DNA of 62,352 nucleotides, from positions 1-62,352 of the forward strand of contig JAFRWU010000070.1 of the NCBI GenBank assembly GCA_017441705.1, given 5' to 3'. The stretch is from Clostridia bacterium. Lineage in GTDB: Bacteria; Bacillota; Clostridia; Oscillospirales; QAMX01. This document shows, in pieces, positions 33,482 through 42,314 of the stretch. The notes under the pieces are model-generated. The model saw only the letters and a list, made by a program, of their open reading frames with translations. It did not search any database and was not told the DNA's origin. Position 1 is the first letter of the stretch. Each line of letters starts with the position of its first letter. The position numbers and the translations under genes were made by a program.

Positions 33482-35251
33482 TTACTTGTCTTCCTTCTTG
33501 AGCAGGCGGAAGAAGCGGTATCCGCCGCCGAAGATGGGGAGGTTGTAGACCTTTTCCACCGGTTCCGGCCGGAAGGCGGCGCAGTCGCCCCAGCGCATCG
33601 GACCCGGATTGATGCGGACAGGCTTCGTGATCTTCATGCCGGTCTCCAGATCCTCGAAGCCCTCATACTCGTCGCCCAGGATCACCAGCTCGGCGGGCTC
33701 CTTGAATTCGCTGAAGCTGAAGACGCCGAAGGTGTCGTTGTCGTAGAGATAGAGGTTGAACTTCGGATTGACCGACAGGAAGAGCTTGCCCTTGCGGGCG
33801 AAATTCTTGGCGATGGCGCCCACCGCGTCCTTCGGCAGCTTATAGAGATCGCCGAAGTTGTCGGGGATATTGAGGATATAGAGGAAGCCGTCGCCGTAAT
33901 AATCCTCGGTCATCACCGGCGTGCTGAAATCGTTGACGTGGAGGAGGACGTCGTGCCAGGAGGCGTTGGTCTTGTGATTCAGCGCGTTGAAGGTGACCGG
34001 CTCGTCGCTCCGGTGCACGTTGTGGGTGGCCACGTTCTGGTTGGTCAGCTGATAACGGGTGCCGGTGACCTTCCGGTCGGTGGGACGCACCGAGGTCATG
34101 TCGAAGATACCGCGGTCGGCGGCGGCGCGCAGGAATCCGGAGGTGACGATGCCGATGCCGCCTTCACGCACGTATTTTTCAAACTTGTCCATGATATCCG
34201 GATCGTAGGCCGAATTCTGCGTCAGGAACACCACCGGAGCCTTGTCGTCGAAGTAGGGCACCGGATTGAGCGGAATGCCCAGCATCCCCACGTAGTTGAT
34301 CAGCTGATCCTCGCCGTCGGAATCGTAGGGCTCGTAGGTGGAGACGCCGACGGGGTTGCCGAGCTTGGAAAGCAGGGCGTCCACCCGTTCGAGGTCCACG
34401 CCCAGCGCAGCAAGGGCGGGATTGTTGACCATGGAGGGGAAGTTGAACATCATCAATTCCCGCGCCTTGGCGAACAGGGTCAGCTCCGCCTGCTCCAGAT
34501 AGACGCTCAGGTTGCCCATGGCTCCGCCCATGTCGATCCATCCGCCGCCGTTTCTGCCGGGGGCGATGTTTTCCATCAGGCGCACCAGAGAATAGCTCAT
34601 GTAGCGCTGGAGGTGCTGGCTGCTGTAGCTGCTGTTGCGGGTTTCGGTGCCGGTGTAGACCCCGTCGAAAATGTCCTTCTGCTTGCCCGGGTTGTAACCG
34701 GTCTCCTGATAGGATTCATACCAGTTGGGGTACTTGATGATCACGCGGCAGGCGGGATTGACTTCCTTGGCCGCGGCCACCAGCTCGCGGGAGACCTCCT
34801 CCATCTGATCGAGCTTGAACTGCGCCCAGCTTTTCTTTCCCTTCTTGGCGATGCACAGTTTGCACTTGCAGGAGGCGAAGAAGAAGTCGTCCAGAATGAA
34901 TTCGTCAAAAAGCTTCGCCGTGTACCTGACGATCCGCATCAGTTCCGCCCGGTGCGCGGGATCGGAATAGCAGAAGGTGTCGTAAACCGCCGGCTTCTTT
35001 TCGCCCACCAGAACGGTGGTGGTGATGCCGCCGGATACTTCGACGCCCGCGTCGGTGAAGATCTTCTTCGCGGCCAGCATTTTTTCTTCCGGGATGTTCA
35101 CCAGCGCGCGATGGGTTTCCAGATACACCTTGTCCAGTCCGACGTACTTCTGATGGAAGGCCAGGTCAGATTTGATTTTCTCCGGCGTCGCGCGGTCGAT
35201 GTAGTACGCATAGACGTAGGACGCCAGCTTGAAGTTCTGATAGTTGCCCAT
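33482..35251 (-). CDS. Unrecognised 589-residue protein, possible glycoside hydrolase
   Basis: I do not recognise a named family. The first 300 residues alternate helices and strands in a way that suggests a TIM barrel. ILDDFFFASCKCKLC (D121, D122, C128, C130, C133) looks like the end of a barrel strand followed by a cysteine group, reminiscent of the catalytic loop and zinc site of the GH42 enzyme in this window. Residues 300-450 resemble the amidotransferase-like trimerisation domain of GH42, and the last 120 residues look beta-rich. No signal peptide. AGGAGGAGC precedes the ATG at 35251. It is transcribed alone from 35283-35311. Confidence 0.7.
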   Translation of the reverse strand: MGNYQNFKLASYVYAYYIDRATPEKIKSDLAFHQKYVGLDKVYLETHRALVNIPEEKMLAAKKIFTDAGVEVSGGITTTVLVGEKKPAVYDTFCYSDPAHRAELMRIVRYTAKLFDEFILDDFFFASCKCKLCIAKKGKKSWAQFKLDQMEEVSRELVAAAKEVNPACRVIIKYPNWYESYQETGYNPGKQKDIFDGVYTGTETRNSSYSSQHLQRYMSYSLVRLMENIAPGRNGGGWIDMGGAMGNLSVYLEQAELTLFAKARELMMFNFPSMVNNPALAALGVDLERVDALLSKLGNPVGVSTYEPYDSDGEDQLINYVGMLGIPLNPVPYFDDKAPVVFLTQNSAYDPDIMDKFEKYVREGGIGIVTSGFLRAAADRGIFDMTSVRPTDRKVTGTRYQLTNQNVATHNVHRSDEPVTFNALNHKTNASWHDVLLHVNDFSTPVMTEDYYGDGFLYILNIPDNFGDLYKLPKDAVGAIAKNFARKGKLFLSVNPKFNLYLYDNDTFGVFSFSEFKEPAELVILGDEYEGFEDLETGMKITKPVRINPGPMRWGDCAAFRPEPVEKVYNLPIFGGGYRFFRLLKKEDK

Positions 35252-35282
35252 GATGCTCCTCCTGAATCTTTGATTTGATCCT

Positions 35283-35311
35283 ATCATAACAAATACCGGC
35301 CGCATCGTCAA
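35283..35311 (-). promoter_or_regulatory. Predicted promoter of the 589-residue protein gene
   Basis: On the minus strand TTGACG (35311-35306), a 17-bp spacer ending in TGT, and TATGAT (35288-35283). Confidence 0.7.
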
Positions 35312-35377
35312 GCGCAAGCTTTCCGAAAATGCGGAGGATCGCGTCCGGCGGCTTGCGCGTTTCCCGGGTTTGCCCTT

Positions 35378-36427
35378 TCAAAGCGGCGGCTTGAGCTTTT
35401 CGGTCTCGCATCCGGAATAATACCAGGTCACGATCTCTTCCGCCGTTTTCCCCTCCAGCGCCATGCCCCGCGCGCCGTACTGGCTCATGCCGACGCCGTG
35501 ACCGTATCCGTGCACCGTCATGGTGATCCCGTCCGCGCCGAAGGAGAATTCGATATGGGCCGAGCGCAGCCCGTAAAGGTTCCGGAAGGCGCGTCCCGAC
35601 AGGGTCACGCCCGCCACCGTCAGTTCCCTGATCCCGCCCGCCTCGCTTCTGGTCACGCTTTCGATCCACCCTTCGGCAAGCTCCGGGAAGACCGCATCGG
35701 GATACTTCGCGAGAAAGATATCCTTGAATTCCTCGTTCTCCAAAGTGACTCTGGTTTCAAATTTCGCATGCTCCCTGTCCCAGGGGCTGTCCACCGACAG
35801 GAGATAGGGCGTCCCGCCGCCCCACACGTCCTCTGCGCTTTCGGTCCTTCCCGAGGAAAGCGCGTGGAAGATCGCCGAAATGGGGTTTCCCTTGTAGGTG
35901 ACGATCACGCCGTCGCTTTCCTCCACCGCTTCCCGGATCCGCGCCAGGTATTCGTCATAGCTTTCGCCCCATTTTTCCCGGAGCTTTTCCTCCGGAGCGA
36001 AAGCCTGACAGTGGGAGGAATCCGCGCAGACGTCGGCGTTCTTGTGGCTGGCTCCGGCCGGTTTCTCCGCCCGGAGCTTTTTCTTGTACATGACGTTGGT
36101 GCGCGCGGCGATGGCCTGCGCCTTCAGCGCCTCCTTCGGATACAAGGCCGGCATTTCGCCGCCGACCACGCTGACAAGATAATCGGAAAGGGACATTTCG
36201 GTCACCTCGCCGCCGATCAGGACCTCCACCTTCGTCGCCTCGTCGAAAAGCCTGTCCCTGTCGTCGAAGGCGATCTCCGTCCCGGTTTCTCTTTCTTCCT
36301 CCCGCGGTCTCGTCAGGGTCAGGACCGTCAGCGGCAGGAGAAAAAAGAGCGCGGAAAGCGCGGCCGCCAGGATCAGCCGGCGGAGCGCTTTATTCCGTTT
36401 TTGCAAGTTTTTTCTTTTTGCCTTCAT
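35378..36427 (-). CDS. spoIID: Stage II sporulation protein D
   Basis: The 349-residue SpoIID/LytB-domain protein is a lytic transglycosylase needed for engulfment during sporulation in Bacillus. A membrane helix lies at about 17-38. The domain runs from about 70 to 345, with the conserved VGGEMPALYPKEALKAQAIA region near 88-107 that carries the catalytic Glu and the closing HGYGHGVGMSQYGARG motif near 312-327. The start codon at 36427 has only a weak GGGGA upstream, and the upstream region is shared with the divergent citrate synthase promoter. Together with YpeB it indicates a sporulation gene set. Confidence 0.88.
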   Translation of the reverse strand: MKAKRKNLQKRNKALRRLILAAALSALFFLLPLTVLTLTRPREEERETGTEIAFDDRDRLFDEATKVEVLIGGEVTEMSLSDYLVSVVGGEMPALYPKEALKAQAIAARTNVMYKKKLRAEKPAGASHKNADVCADSSHCQAFAPEEKLREKWGESYDEYLARIREAVEESDGVIVTYKGNPISAIFHALSSGRTESAEDVWGGGTPYLLSVDSPWDREHAKFETRVTLENEEFKDIFLAKYPDAVFPELAEGWIESVTRSEAGGIRELTVAGVTLSGRAFRNLYGLRSAHIEFSFGADGITMTVHGYGHGVGMSQYGARGMALEGKTAEEIVTWYYSGCETEKLKPPL

Positions 36428-36444
36428 TTTTCCCCGGATTCCCC

Positions 36445-36473
36445 TTGACTTTTCGGCTTCGTTGTGGTATGAT
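36445..36473 (+). promoter_or_regulatory. Predicted promoter of citrate synthase
   Basis: TTGACT, a 17-bp spacer ending in TGG, and TATGAT. Confidence 0.75.
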
Positions 36474-36517
36474 GCGAATACGTTTTTACATTTCTTGCAT
36501 TTTGAGGAGCTGATTGC

Positions 36518-37876
36518 ATGTCCGTTGCCAAGTATAACGAATACATAGAGACCATATGCGCCACCCTCCCGGAGTATTCCCGGATCGACGCGGAGGATTA
36601 CATCCGCTACGGCGTGAAGCGGGGACTGCGCAACGACGACGGCACCGGCGTCATCGCCGGCGTCACCAAGGTCTGCGACGTCCACGGCTACGATATGATC
36701 AACGGCGTGCGCACTCCGGCTGAAGGAAAGCTGTATTACCGCGGCTACGACGTGGAAGAGCTGATCGACGGGTTCACCGCGGACGGCCGGTACGGCTTTG
36801 AAGAGACCGCCTATCTCCTGCTTTTCGGCAGGCTTCCGAACCGGGACGAGCTGGAAAAATTCAACGTCCTTCTCGACGAGGGGCGGGAGCTTCCGCGCTA
36901 CTTCACCGAGGATATGATCATCAAGGCTCCGTCCCGGAACATCATGAACAAGCTGGGGCGCTCCGTCCTGGCCATGTATTCCTACGATGACAATCCCGAC
37001 GATCTTTCCCCCGCCAACATCGTCCGGCAGTCGCTGGAGCTGATCGCGCGATTCCCCACCATCGTCGCCCACGCCTACCAGGTCAAGCGCCATGAGTACG
37101 ACAACCGCAGCATGCACATCCACAATCCCAAAAGCGGGCTCTATTCGGCGCAGAACCTTCTCCGGCTGCTCCGGTCCCACAAGGTCTTCACCGAGGAGGA
37201 GGCGCATCTGATCGACGTATGCCTGGTGCTTCACGCCGACCACGGCGGCGGCAACAACTCGGCCTTCGCCTGCCGCACGCTTTCCAGCGCCGGCACCGAC
37301 ACCTACGCGGCCATTTCGGCGGCGGTGGGTTCCCTGAAGGGCTTCCGCCACGGCGGCGCCAATCTGAAGGTCCTGGAAATGATGGACCTCTATAAGGAAT
37401 CGGTCTCGAATCCCTACGACGAGGGCGTCCTGAAGGACTATCTGGTGAAGGTCCTGAAAAAGGAGGCCGGCGACGGCAGCGGTCTGATCTACGGCATGGG
37501 CCACGCCGTCTACACCCTTTCGGATCCCCGGGCCAAGATCCTTCGCCGGCACGCCGAGGAGCTGGCCGCCGAAAAAGGCCTCTCCGACGATTTCGAGCTT
37601 TACCGCCGGGTCGAACGCCTGACCCCCGAGCTGATGGCCGAGCTCAAGGGCGAAACCAAACCCATGTGCGCCAACGTGGACCTCTATTCCGGCTTTATCT
37701 ATCAGATGCTGGGGATCCCCTCCGAGGTCTTCACGCCCATCTTCGCCATCGCCCGCATCGTGGGCTGGTGCGCGCACCGGATGGAGGAGGTCCTGACCCA
37801 GAACCGCATCATCCGCCCGGCTTACAAGTCCCTTTTCACCGAAAACCCCTACGTCCCGCTTTCGGACCGTCCGTAA
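36518..37876 (+). CDS. Citrate synthase family enzyme
   Basis: The 452-residue protein condenses acetyl-CoA (or propionyl-CoA) with oxaloacetate. The catalytic histidines are in HADHGGGNNSAF near residue 240 and YGMGHAVYTLSDPRA near 327, and the family block GSLKGFRHGGAN near 274-285 is intact. It is longer than typical type II enzymes because of an N-terminal extension (about 60 residues) common in Clostridia. Citrate versus 2-methylcitrate activity cannot be decided. GAGGAG lies 8 bases before the ATG. No other citric acid cycle gene is nearby; it leads into nth. Confidence 0.88.
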   Translation: MSVAKYNEYIETICATLPEYSRIDAEDYIRYGVKRGLRNDDGTGVIAGVTKVCDVHGYDMINGVRTPAEGKLYYRGYDVEELIDGFTADGRYGFEETAYLLLFGRLPNRDELEKFNVLLDEGRELPRYFTEDMIIKAPSRNIMNKLGRSVLAMYSYDDNPDDLSPANIVRQSLELIARFPTIVAHAYQVKRHEYDNRSMHIHNPKSGLYSAQNLLRLLRSHKVFTEEEAHLIDVCLVLHADHGGGNNSAFACRTLSSAGTDTYAAISAAVGSLKGFRHGGANLKVLEMMDLYKESVSNPYDEGVLKDYLVKVLKKEAGDGSGLIYGMGHAVYTLSDPRAKILRRHAEELAAEKGLSDDFELYRRVERLTPELMAELKGETKPMCANVDLYSGFIYQMLGIPSEVFTPIFAIARIVGWCAHRMEEVLTQNRIIRPAYKSLFTENPYVPLSDRP

Positions 37877-37895
37877 GCCGCGGGAGGCGAATCCT

Positions 37896-38531
37896 ATGAG
37901 TCTTGAACGTCTCCGTTCCCTGGCAGGCGCCCTGATCGGCGCGCTGGAGGAAATCTATCCCGACGCGGTCTGTTCGCTGGAAAGCGACGAGCCGTGGAAG
38001 CTCCTCTGCGCCGTCCGCCTGTCCGCGCAGTGCACCGACGCCCGCGTCAACGTCGTCACGCGGGAGCTTTTCGCCCGTTTCCCCACGCTTTCCTCTCTGG
38101 CCGACGGCGATCTTGCGGAAATCGAAAGGATCGTCCGTCCCTGCGGGCTCTACCAGGTGAAGGCGAAAAACCTCAAGGACACCTGTATCCTGCTCCGGGA
38201 CAAATTCGGCGGCGTGGTGCCCGATACCATGGAGGAGCTTCTGACCCTGCCCGGCGTCGGGCGGAAAACCGCCAACCTGATCCTCGGCGACGTGTACAAA
38301 AAGCCCGCCGTGGTCTGCGATACCCACTGCATCCGCCTTGCGAACCGGTTCGGTCTGATCACCGAAACCGATCCTTATAAGGCGGAAATGGCGCTCCGGG
38401 AGCTTCTGCCCCCCGAAAAATCCAACGACTTCTGCCACCGGCTGGTGCTCTTCGGCCGGGAAACCTGCACGGCGCGAAATCCCAAATGCGCCTCCTGTCC
38501 GCTTTCGGACATCTGTGAGATGCGGCTTTGA
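37896..38531 (+). CDS. nth: Endonuclease III
   Basis: The 211-residue DNA glycosylase/AP lyase repairs oxidised pyrimidines. The helix-hairpin-helix with catalytic Lys is LPGVGRKTANLI near 114-125, the catalytic Asp is in VVCDTHCIR near 140, and the 4Fe-4S cluster ligands are C191, C198, C201 and C207 (C-x6-C-x2-C-x5-C). GGGAGG precedes the ATG. It lies 19 bases after citrate synthase and is probably transcribed with it. Confidence 0.93.
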   Translation: MSLERLRSLAGALIGALEEIYPDAVCSLESDEPWKLLCAVRLSAQCTDARVNVVTRELFARFPTLSSLADGDLAEIERIVRPCGLYQVKAKNLKDTCILLRDKFGGVVPDTMEELLTLPGVGRKTANLILGDVYKKPAVVCDTHCIRLANRFGLITETDPYKAEMALRELLPPEKSNDFCHRLVLFGRETCTARNPKCASCPLSDICEMRL

Positions 38532-38555
38532 GAAGGGTTTGAAAAGGTTTGTCAC

Positions 38556-38592
38556 GGCGGTACGGCCCGGGAAGGGCCGTACCGCCGCTCTT
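38556..38592 (+). terminator. Terminator after nth
   Basis: A perfect 13-bp stem (38556-38568 with 38574-38586) with GGGAA loop, followed by GCTCTTTG. It separates nth from the convergent aldolase gene. Confidence 0.75.
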
Positions 38593-38602
38593 TGCCCCTT
38601 TC

Positions 38603-39457
38603 TCAGGGGAGCTTGTATCCGCCGGGATTCAGCATGGCGATCTTCGCCTTGACGAATTCCTTGCAGGGTCCCTCCAGCGCCATCAGTCCGGCGAGATAGA
38701 CGTCCCTTCCCTTTCCGGACTCGTAGAACTTCGCCGCATTCCGGTAGAAGCAGCGCTGATACTCGGTGGCGATGTTGAATTTTGTCATGCCGAGACGCAC
38801 GGCCTTCTGCATCTGCTCGAAGGGGATATCCGATCCGCCGTGCATCACCAGAGGGATCGAAAGCTTTTTCCTGAGCGCCGCGATCCGGTCGAAATCCAGG
38901 ACCGGAAGCTTCACGTAATTCCCGTGGGCGTTTCCCACCGCCACCGCAAGCGAGGCGCACCCGGTCTTTTCCGCGAAGTCCGCCGCTTCCTCAGGATCGG
39001 TGAACTTTTCCCTGTCGGTGAAATCGGAGAGATTGCTTCCGGTCCCCACGTGGCCGAGCTCCGCCTCCACGTCGATCCCCTGTGCGGCGGCCAGATCGAC
39101 CACCGATTTCGTGAGGGCGACGTTCTCCCCGTAAGGGAGAGCGGATCCGTCGATCATGACCGATTCGAACCCCGCGCCGATGCCGGCCACGGCCTGGGCA
39201 TAATCGGAATGATCCTCGTGCATCGTCACCGGGACCGAAGCCTTAAGCGCCAGATCGTGAACCATGTCCACGGCGATCTTCAGGGGGATGTGTTTGTCGA
39301 AGCCCGGATAGAGCTGGATGATGACGGGCATCTCCGCCTCTTCCGCGGCCCGGATTGCGTATTTCGCGCTCTCAAAATTAAAAATATTGATCGCCGGCAC
39401 ACCGTAGCCGTGTTCTTCGGCTTCCTTCAGCATGTCGCGCATTTTGACGATAGCCAT
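38603..39457 (-). CDS. Class II (zinc) aldolase, FBA/tagatose type
   Basis: The 284-residue protein belongs to the class II fructose-bisphosphate / tagatose-bisphosphate aldolase family, which splits a sugar bisphosphate or phosphate into DHAP and an aldehyde. Zinc ligands H83, H178 and H206 and catalytic D82 are present. The substrate-binding motifs depart from the norm: HEDHSD replaces HLDHG and FNIATE replaces the usual NIDTD. This suggests a substrate other than fructose 1,6-bisphosphate. AGGAGAAAA precedes the ATG. It is the last gene of a kinase-isomerase-aldolase operon. Confidence 0.85.
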   Translation of the reverse strand: MAIVKMRDMLKEAEEHGYGVPAINIFNFESAKYAIRAAEEAEMPVIIQLYPGFDKHIPLKIAVDMVHDLALKASVPVTMHEDHSDYAQAVAGIGAGFESVMIDGSALPYGENVALTKSVVDLAAAQGIDVEAELGHVGTGSNLSDFTDREKFTDPEEAADFAEKTGCASLAVAVGNAHGNYVKLPVLDFDRIAALRKKLSIPLVMHGGSDIPFEQMQKAVRLGMTKFNIATEYQRCFYRNAAKFYESGKGRDVYLAGLMALEGPCKEFVKAKIAMLNPGGYKLP

Positions 39458-39490
39458 TTTTTCTCCTTTCGGCGTGCGGTCCTTCGACCG

Positions 39491-40882
39491 TCAAAGCGAA
39501 TAGATCCCCTGCTCATCGGCGTCGTCGAAGATGAAATCCATATATCGCGCCACCTCCCGGAGCACCGGCTTGAATCCTCCGTAAACGCCCCCGATGTGAT
39601 GGATATACGGTCCGAAGACCAGCTTTTCCTCCCATCTTTTCCAGTTGTCGGTCTTCAGATAGACGTAGGTGCCGACGGTCTCCGGCCCTTCGGTGGTGTC
39701 CCCTTCGCCGGCGAAGAGGTAATACTTGCCGTCCAGATCGTCAAACCGGCAGAGGGTCAGATGTCCCTGGCGCAGAGCGAACTGCTCCTGGTCGCTTTCG
39801 AGAGAAACCGCGCAGGTTTCCTCCTTCAGAAGATAGGGGAAGGGGCCGCAGTGCCACAGAAGCTCGGCGTTGTCGTCGCCCGGATGCCGGATCGTCAGAT
39901 CCGCCAGGAAGGTGGGTTCCCGGTAAAGATTCAGCGCGCGCAGGATCGCCATCGTCACCGCGCCGTTCACGTCGCATTCGCAGGAGACCGGGATCCCGTC
40001 GTCCGAAAGCTCCCCCAAAACGGCGCAGGGCGAAACGCCCAGGGAATTGCGGAAGCTTGACCAGCATTCTGTGGCGGCCGCCGTGCATCCGTTTTCCAGG
40101 ATCGTCTCTTTCATGGCGATCTTCAGGGCGGCGATCTTTCTGACGTTTTCCTCCCCCTCCCGGGAACAGTCGAACCGGGTCAGAAGATCCGCCGCGTATT
40201 CCCGGTAATCCGCCCGGTCTTCTTCCAGGATGCGCTTCGCGCGGCGTGCGATCGCCGCGGGGTCGACGGGGACCGTCACGGCGCCGATGCCGGCGATCAG
40301 ATCGGCTTCGTTGGTCTGCACGCTCATAAACGGCGCCGGACGGTCGCCGATTTTGGCGATGCGCAGATGCTTCAGCGCCTTGACGACCGCCGCCGTACGG
40401 ACGAAGCGGTCGTAGCCGGTCCGGAAATCCTCGCTTTCGGTCTCGCAGTTCCAGATATAGCTGAATTTGACCCCGTAGCGCCGCATGACCTTCGTCGCCG
40501 CAAAGATGCCGCACTGGGTATCCCGGCCGCGGCCGGCACGGCTGTTCGGGCGTTCGTCTCTGGCGCCCCACACCAGCGTCGGGACCTTCAGCGCCCCCGC
40601 AACGCCGGCCGCACACTCCTCTTCGCCGAAGTCGCAGAAGGGAACGAACAGGGCGTCGACGTGGTTTTCCTGCATTTTGGCGATCACGCGGGGATTCAGG
40701 CTTTTGTCGAACAGGATGCCGTTTTCGGCCAGATCGTCGATGGTGACAAGCTTCACCGTTTCCTCCGGGAAGAAGGAGACGATCTTCGCCATGAATCTGT
40801 CCTTTTGCCTTTTTGCCTCCTCCATGGAAAGAAAGCCTCTTTTGGTGGGAACGACGCCTAAAATCAACTGCTCTTTGTACAC
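39491..40882 (-). CDS. L-fucose/arabinose isomerase-like protein
   Basis: The 463-residue protein has the fold family of L-fucose isomerase and L-arabinose isomerase, aldose-ketose isomerases that use manganese. An N-terminal Rossmann-like half (LILGVVPTKRGF) is followed by the second half with CECDVNGAVTMAIL near 290-305 and the C-terminal LLWHCGPFPYLL block that holds metal-binding acid and histidine residues. The GTG at 40882 has GGGAGG 8 bases upstream; an ATG at 40939 would overlap the kinase gene and lacks a site. It sits between a PfkB kinase and a class II aldolase, so it probably supplies a ketose for phosphorylation. Confidence 0.8.
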   Translation of the reverse strand: MYKEQLILGVVPTKRGFLSMEEAKRQKDRFMAKIVSFFPEETVKLVTIDDLAENGILFDKSLNPRVIAKMQENHVDALFVPFCDFGEEECAAGVAGALKVPTLVWGARDERPNSRAGRGRDTQCGIFAATKVMRRYGVKFSYIWNCETESEDFRTGYDRFVRTAAVVKALKHLRIAKIGDRPAPFMSVQTNEADLIAGIGAVTVPVDPAAIARRAKRILEEDRADYREYAADLLTRFDCSREGEENVRKIAALKIAMKETILENGCTAAATECWSSFRNSLGVSPCAVLGELSDDGIPVSCECDVNGAVTMAILRALNLYREPTFLADLTIRHPGDDNAELLWHCGPFPYLLKEETCAVSLESDQEQFALRQGHLTLCRFDDLDGKYYLFAGEGDTTEGPETVGTYVYLKTDNWKRWEEKLVFGPYIHHIGGVYGGFKPVLREVARYMDFIFDDADEQGIYSL

Positions 40883-40907
40883 GTTCTTTTCCTCCCTGTA
40901 TCGCAAT

Positions 40908-41879
40908 TTATTTGAGACGGTTTTGAAAGGGATTTTCATAGAACTTCACCCGGCGGTCGATCTCGCAATAATCGATCTCTCCGGTGGAAAGGAATCTTTC
41001 CAGGGTCTGAAAATCGGGGATCCCCGCCCTTCCCCCGATCCGGGTACACTTGATCGCCGACACGCCGCTGGCATAAAGCGCCGCTTTTTCGGCCGAAAAC
41101 CCCCGGATCAGCGCCGCGGCGTAGGCGCCGTGATAGACGTCTCCCGCCCCGACGGTGTCCACCGCGTGTACCGGGAAGGCCGGAAGCGCGAAAAAGCCGT
41201 CGGCCGAAAGCCCTTTGCAGCCTTTTTCGCCGAAGGTGAACACGACGATCTCCGGACCTCTTTCCATGATCTCGCGGCAGCAGGCCTCCACGTCCTCTCT
41301 TCCCGGAAAGAGCCGCCGGAACATGTCTTCGGATCCGATGAAAACGTCGATCTCCGGAATCATGCGGCCGACGTTTTCCTGATAATAATCGGCGTCGGCC
41401 AGTATTTTCGCGCCCTTCGCCCGGGCAAGCTTCACCGCTTTCGCCGTAAGCTCGTTGAACATGGCGATATAGAGGATCCGGCAATTCCCGAGAAGCTCCC
41501 CGTCCAGTTCCTCCTCCCGGACCATGCCGGCGGTGCCGGGATGGAAGCAGATGCTTCTGCCCATGCTCTCCTCGTCGGAGAGCACCACGGCCAGGCCGGT
41601 GCTTTTCCCCTCCCGGAGGAAGAGCGACGATACGTCTATCCCGTGCCGGAGAAAATCGTCCCGGCAGAATTCGCCGTAAAGATCGTCTCCCACCGCGCCG
41701 ATGACGGCGCATTTTGCGCCGAAGCGCGCCGAGGCGACTAACCCGCTTGCGATTTTTCCTCCCCCCTGCCAGCTGAGCTCCCGGATCGGCTCGCCGCCGT
41801 TGGGCCGGGGGAATTTTCGCAGATTGACGGCCAGATCGACGTTCGGCATGTCGATCCCGACGATATCGTACTTTTTCAT
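40908..41879 (-). CDS. PfkB-family carbohydrate kinase
   Basis: The 323-residue protein is a ribokinase-like sugar kinase. The N-terminal sugar-binding region DIVGIDMPNVDLAVNL and GGGKIASGLVASARFGA (about 1-55) and the C-terminal catalytic signature DTVGAGDVYHGAYAAAL near 254-270, with the catalytic Asp of GAGD, are present. It phosphorylates a ketose or aldose using ATP. It is the first gene of a three-gene operon read from a good promoter at 41959-41987. The isomerase and aldolase that follow predict an isomerise-phosphorylate-cleave route; the sugar is unknown. Confidence 0.85.
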   Translation of the reverse strand: MKKYDIVGIDMPNVDLAVNLRKFPRPNGGEPIRELSWQGGGKIASGLVASARFGAKCAVIGAVGDDLYGEFCRDDFLRHGIDVSSLFLREGKSTGLAVVLSDEESMGRSICFHPGTAGMVREEELDGELLGNCRILYIAMFNELTAKAVKLARAKGAKILADADYYQENVGRMIPEIDVFIGSEDMFRRLFPGREDVEACCREIMERGPEIVVFTFGEKGCKGLSADGFFALPAFPVHAVDTVGAGDVYHGAYAAALIRGFSAEKAALYASGVSAIKCTRIGGRAGIPDFQTLERFLSTGEIDYCEIDRRVKFYENPFQNRLK

Positions 41880-41958
41880 CTCTCCCTTTCCACCTCTCTC
41901 CGGTAAGGTCGGCGTCCTTCGGGAATTCCCCATCCCGGAAAGGAGCTCTCCCCATCGC

Positions 41959-41987
41959 ATTGTAACCCAGCGCTTTGCTTTTGTCAA
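41959..41987 (-). promoter_or_regulatory. Promoter of the kinase-isomerase-aldolase operon
   Basis: On the minus strand a perfect TTGACA (41987-41982), a 17-bp spacer and TACAAT (41964-41959). No obvious operator palindrome or catabolite site is seen around it. Confidence 0.8.
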
Positions 41988-42032
41988 GGGACCTCGTCCG
42001 CTTTTCCGGGAACGCGGGCGGACGCCGGCGCA

Positions 42033-42071
42033 AAAAAGGCCGCCGCGGATGCCATCCGCGGCGGCCTTTTT
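42033..42071. terminator. Long perfect terminator hairpin
   Basis: An 18-bp perfect stem (33-50 with 54-71 of 42,0xx) begins with A5 and ends with T5 on both strands. It is placed to end the yfbR-side minus-strand operon about 240 bases after its last stop. Confidence 0.85.
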
Positions 42072-42314
42072 CCCTTCTTTCCGGCTTTGGCTTTCCGGTC
42101 CGGTCTCCCTCCGTCCGGGACGGCCGCCCGGTTTCGGTTGTGGAAAACTCTGTTGAAAAGCCCTGCGATTTGTGCAAAACTTCTGTTCGCTCCGTCTTGC
42201 CGCGGGTTTTCGTGCGGTTTTTCCGGGGTTTTCCGTCATATTATGCCGCTTTCGCCCGGAACCTGTCCCGTGTCTCCGGATGCGTCAGTTTTGCAGAGGG
42301 TGTGGAAAAGCCCG

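Larger units (their letters stand above)
41880..42314. other. Intergenic region between sugar operon and yfbR
   Basis: These 435 bases hold the sugar operon promoter (41959-41987), a long terminator (42033-42071) for the yfbR side, and about 240 bases without a gene in which TGTGGAAAA occurs at 42139 and 42301 and TGTGCAAAA at 42171. These are one or two bases off the DnaA box. Confidence 0.6.
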
